The position numbers and the translations under genes are program-made. Shown in pieces: positions 4,964 through 7,035 of a stretch of 7,035 bases of DNA. Location of the stretch: contig JBGVPD010000010.1 in NCBI GenBank assembly GCA_045126815.1, forward strand, positions 1 to 7,035, read 5' to 3'. How positions within the stretch are numbered: position 1 is the stretch's first letter; each line of letters opens with the position of its first letter. A model generated the notes under the pieces. The model did no database searches and was not told the DNA's origin. It saw nothing but the letters and a program-made list of their open reading frames with translations. The DNA is from RGIG1995 sp045126815. Its GTDB lineage: Bacteria; Bacillota; Clostridia; Oscillospirales; CAG-272.

Positions 4964-4998
4964 AACCGATGAGGATATTTTTAGAAACCTCATCGGTT
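4964..4998. terminator. Bidirectional terminator after the alpha-galactosidase gene
   Basis: AACCGATGAGG (4964-4974) pairs with CCTCATCGGTT (4988-4998) over a 13-base loop. TTTTTTATTT follows on the minus strand, 13 bases beyond the alpha-galactosidase stop codon, and ATTTTTTT follows on the plus strand. The stem core ACCGATGAG is the same as in the terminator at 2785-2825. Confidence 0.88.
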
Positions 4999-5010
4999 AT
5001 TTTTTTGTTT

Positions 5011-7035
5011 TTACTGTGCGATAAATCTGTAAACCTTAGTTTCGTAGTCGCCGGCAGGCATATCGGGGTATATGCCGAAGTTCATCCAGCTGCTTCCTTG
5101 CATTGTTAATCCAAGTTCTTCAACCGTATAAACCGTATCTTCATCAAGGCCTACGGGGTATATTCTCGTTTCGGCTTCGTTGAAGTTTTCCTGCATCTTC
5201 ATAACTGTAACTCTTGATTTCTTTTTGTCGGGGGCCACTACCTGCATAGCAAAGTAGTTAGAGTCTCCAAAGGGAGAATTAAGTCTGTATGTGTTTCCCT
5301 CAAATACAAGGTCCTCGTCTCTCTTGTATGCTTCTATCTGTTTCGGAATTTCTTCCAACTCTTCGTCGGTCATCTTCGTCGTATCAAGCTCGTATCCCGT
5401 AGCGCCCATGTGCGCGAGGTCAGCTCTTGCATAGAGTTTTGTAATATGCTTAGCACGTCTGTTAGGCGATTCTGTTACGTGGCAAGACATAGCAGAGAAA
5501 GGATAACAGAACGACGTACCGTATTGTATTTTCGCTCTTGCGGGAGCGTCCGTTTGGTCACTTGTCCAGATCTGAGGGAAGTAATAGAGTACACCCGCAT
5601 CAAATCTTGAGCCGCCGCTCGAGCAACCTTCAAAAATAATATCGGGGTTTGCGTTAACTATTCTGTCAAACAAATCGTAGAGCCCTAATATCTGTCTGTG
5701 ATAAGTCTCTTTTTGTCTGTCTGCAGGGAGTGCGAGTGAGTAGCCTTCTGCAAGGTCGCGGTTGCAGTCCCACTTAACGTAGTCGATCTCGTGGTCTCGT
5801 ATGATCTTGTTTATAACGTCTGCAATATATTCTCTGACTTCAACTCTTGTCAAGTCAAGCATAAGCTGTTTTCTTGCTTCAACAGGCTCTTCGTCTGGTG
5901 TCTGCATAGCCCAGTCGGGATGGTTTCTAAAGAGGTTACTGTCTCTGTTGACCATTTCGGGTTCAAACCAGAGTCCGAACTTCATACCCTTTGAGTGTGT
6001 AAAGTCAATAAGGTCTTTCAAAGTTCCTTCCATTTTTTCTTCGTTTACAAACCAGTCGCCAAGCCCCGATGTTTCATCGTCTCTCTTGCCGAACCAGCCG
6101 TCGTCAAGAACGAACGTATCGATACCCGTTCCCGCAACTTTTTCAACGATAGCACGGAGTTTTTCCATTGTAAATTTAAATCTTGTCGCTTCCCAGTTGT
6201 TGATAACAATGGGTCGTGATTTTTTTACAAATCTTTCGGGTATAAGAGCGTCTCTGTATATATTGTGGAACTGTTGGCTCATACCCGAGTAACCTTTATC
6301 CGAAAATGCGAGAACCGTTTCGGGAGACTGGAAACATTCTCCCTTTTCAAGTTTCCAAGAGAAGTCAAAGTCTGACATACCGCCCGTTACACGTACCAAT
6401 CCCATAGGTGTTCTTTCGGCAGTAATTGCGTGTGAGCCTGAATAAATAACGTTTATACCGTACGCTACGCCACTATGTTCGGTCGTATCGTTTCTGCCGA
6501 TAGCCATAAAGGGATTCATTGAAGCGGAAGAGTTTCCTCTCTTTGAATCAATAGTAAAAATACCTCTGTCAAGGCTTGTTTTGTTGACGTGCGCTTCTGC
6601 TCCTGCGCCCCCTGCGAGATAGGTGGCAGTCCAGTCAAGATTGGGAAGAGAAAAAGCAAAGCTGTATGCACGGTTAACTCTTATAACTTCATTTCCTGTA
6701 TTTTCGATCTTCATACTCCGCGCGATTATTGAGTGGTTTTCGTATACGGTATAGTAAAGATATACGTTAGCTGTCTTTGCTTTACATTTTACAACGAGTG
6801 TCTCACCAAATCTTAAAGAAGGAAGACCTTCAAGTTTATTCTTTTCTTTTAATATTTCATAACCTTCAAAAACAAGATCTGACCTTCTGTTTCCGTTTGC
6901 ATATTCAAGTATAAGGCTGGGTTCGTAGTAATCGCCCGAATAGGGTGTGTGTATTTCTTGAGGAATAACCGTCATATCAAACTTTTTGTCGTCAGTAAAA
7001 GAGGGGTATACACCGTGTGAACGTCCCTTTATGGA
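5011..7035 (-). CDS. GH36 alpha-galactosidase (N-terminus cut by window edge)
   Basis: The enzyme hydrolyses terminal alpha-1,6-galactose from oligosaccharides such as melibiose, raffinose and stachyose. The frame stays open to the last base, adding 20 residues (including GRSHGVYPSFTDDKKF) before the internal Met at 6975. That part aligns with the usual family N-terminus, so 6975 is not the true start and roughly 50-70 residues are probably missing. Numbering from that Met: an N-terminal beta-sandwich fills about 1-240, and the barrel contains NNWEATRF (259-266), VLDDGWFG (289-296) and WFEPEMV (336-342). The catalytic nucleophile is Asp403 in KWDCN. EGCSSGGSRFD (449-459) follows, and the acid/base is Asp473 in WTSDQTD, 70 residues after the nucleophile as in Geobacillus AgaA. 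No signal peptide can be judged. No sugar transporter or regulator lies on the visible side. The gene looks less AT-rich than its neighbours. Confidence 0.95.
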   Translation of the reverse strand, partial: SIKGRSHGVYPSFTDDKKFDMTVIPQEIHTPYSGDYYEPSLILEYANGNRRSDLVFEGYEILKEKNKLEGLPSLRFGETLVVKCKAKTANVYLYYTVYENHSIIARSMKIENTGNEVIRVNRAYSFAFSLPNLDWTATYLAGGAGAEAHVNKTSLDRGIFTIDSKRGNSSASMNPFMAIGRNDTTEHSGVAYGINVIYSGSHAITAERTPMGLVRVTGGMSDFDFSWKLEKGECFQSPETVLAFSDKGYSGMSQQFHNIYRDALIPERFVKKSRPIVINNWEATRFKFTMEKLRAIVEKVAGTGIDTFVLDDGWFGKRDDETSGLGDWFVNEEKMEGTLKDLIDFTHSKGMKFGLWFEPEMVNRDSNLFRNHPDWAMQTPDEEPVEARKQLMLDLTRVEVREYIADVINKIIRDHEIDYVKWDCNRDLAEGYSLALPADRQKETYHRQILGLYDLFDRIVNANPDIIFEGCSSGGSRFDAGVLYYFPQIWTSDQTDAPARAKIQYGTSFCYPFSAMSCHVTESPNRRAKHITKLYARADLAHMGATGYELDTTKMTDEELEEIPKQIEAYKRDEDLVFEGNTYRLNSPFGDSNYFAMQVVAPDKKKSRVTVMKMQENFNEAETRIYPVGLDEDTVYTVEELGLTMQGSSWMNFGIYPDMPAGDYETKVYRFIAQ

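Larger units (their letters stand above)
4898..5007 (+). ncRNA. Candidate plus-strand small RNA (hairpin plus terminator)
   Basis: An extended -10 (TGGTATAAA, 4898-4906) without a clear -35 would start transcription near 4912. The RNA would consist of the long hairpin at 4911-4949, an AT-rich linker, and a terminator stem (4964-4998) followed by ATTTTTTTG, about 95 bases in all. No reading frame is needed to explain it. The alternative is that the hairpin and stem are tandem terminators of the alpha-galactosidase gene on the other strand, which is at least as likely. Confidence 0.25.

Noticed and set aside
4793..4993. 66-codon minus-strand frame
   Set aside because: It crosses the terminator, the long hairpin and the promoter of the XRE gene, and resembles no protein.
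5410..6292. Plus-strand reading frames opposite the alpha-galactosidase gene
   Set aside because: They are antisense shadows of a clearly coding GH36 frame with intact catalytic motifs.

Overview
The window is AT-rich and reads like the chromosome of an anaerobic member of the Clostridia (Bacillota). The evidence is consensus AGGAGG-type ribosome sites, sigma-A-like promoters, short XRE regulators, a small PspC protein, a clostridial-type SLOG (DUF1273-like) protein, Tag glycosylase, a PAP2 protein and a GH36 alpha-galactosidase. No rRNA, tRNA, CRISPR array or transposase gene is visible. The species cannot be named from this sequence alone.

Layout. 1-855 (+) is the 3' part of a gene for a protein of tandem zinc ribbons followed by a possible degenerate nuclease fold. 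Its stop codon overlaps a promoter at 852-880. That promoter is followed by about 240 bases of non-coding sequence with a nested dyad (921-975), a 10-bp repeat array (about 981-1070) and a long imperfect stem (1005-1086). A small pspC-type gene (1127-1315) and its terminator come next.

1316-1937 has no gene. Positions 1376-1800 are a mosaic of tandem ~80-86 bp repeats, inverted copies of a GTAGGG..CGACC palindrome and two perfect 12-bp-stem hairpins; it looks like intergenic repeat-element material. I see nothing recognisable in 1801-1889.

1938-2781 holds a divergent pair: a small XRE regulator (-) and a SLOG-family protein (+). They share a 127-bp control region with four copies of the palindrome CGATATATCG, placed as expected for an operator array of the XRE protein. 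This is the clearest regulatory unit in the window.

2785-4791 (-) reads, in order of transcription, as an XRE regulator with membrane helices, a PAP2-fold membrane protein lacking two signature catalytic residues, and tag (3-methyladenine-DNA glycosylase I). Only one clear promoter (4836-4864) precedes the set. A second weaker promoter, and a dyad that would bury the PAP2 ribosome site, lie in the gap between the first two genes. tag converges on the SLOG gene, and the two share a bidirectional terminator that includes the last codons of tag.

4865-5010 is intergenic, with a 17-position hairpin and a second bidirectional terminator whose stem core matches the first. 5011-7035 (-) is a GH36 alpha-galactosidase that runs off the right edge. 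It is probably a separate carbohydrate-use transcription unit. The genes do not form one obvious pathway. The most interesting items are the XRE-SLOG operator array, the structured region before pspC, the repeat mosaic, the motif-altered PAP2 protein with its leader dyad, and the hairpin at 4911-4949.
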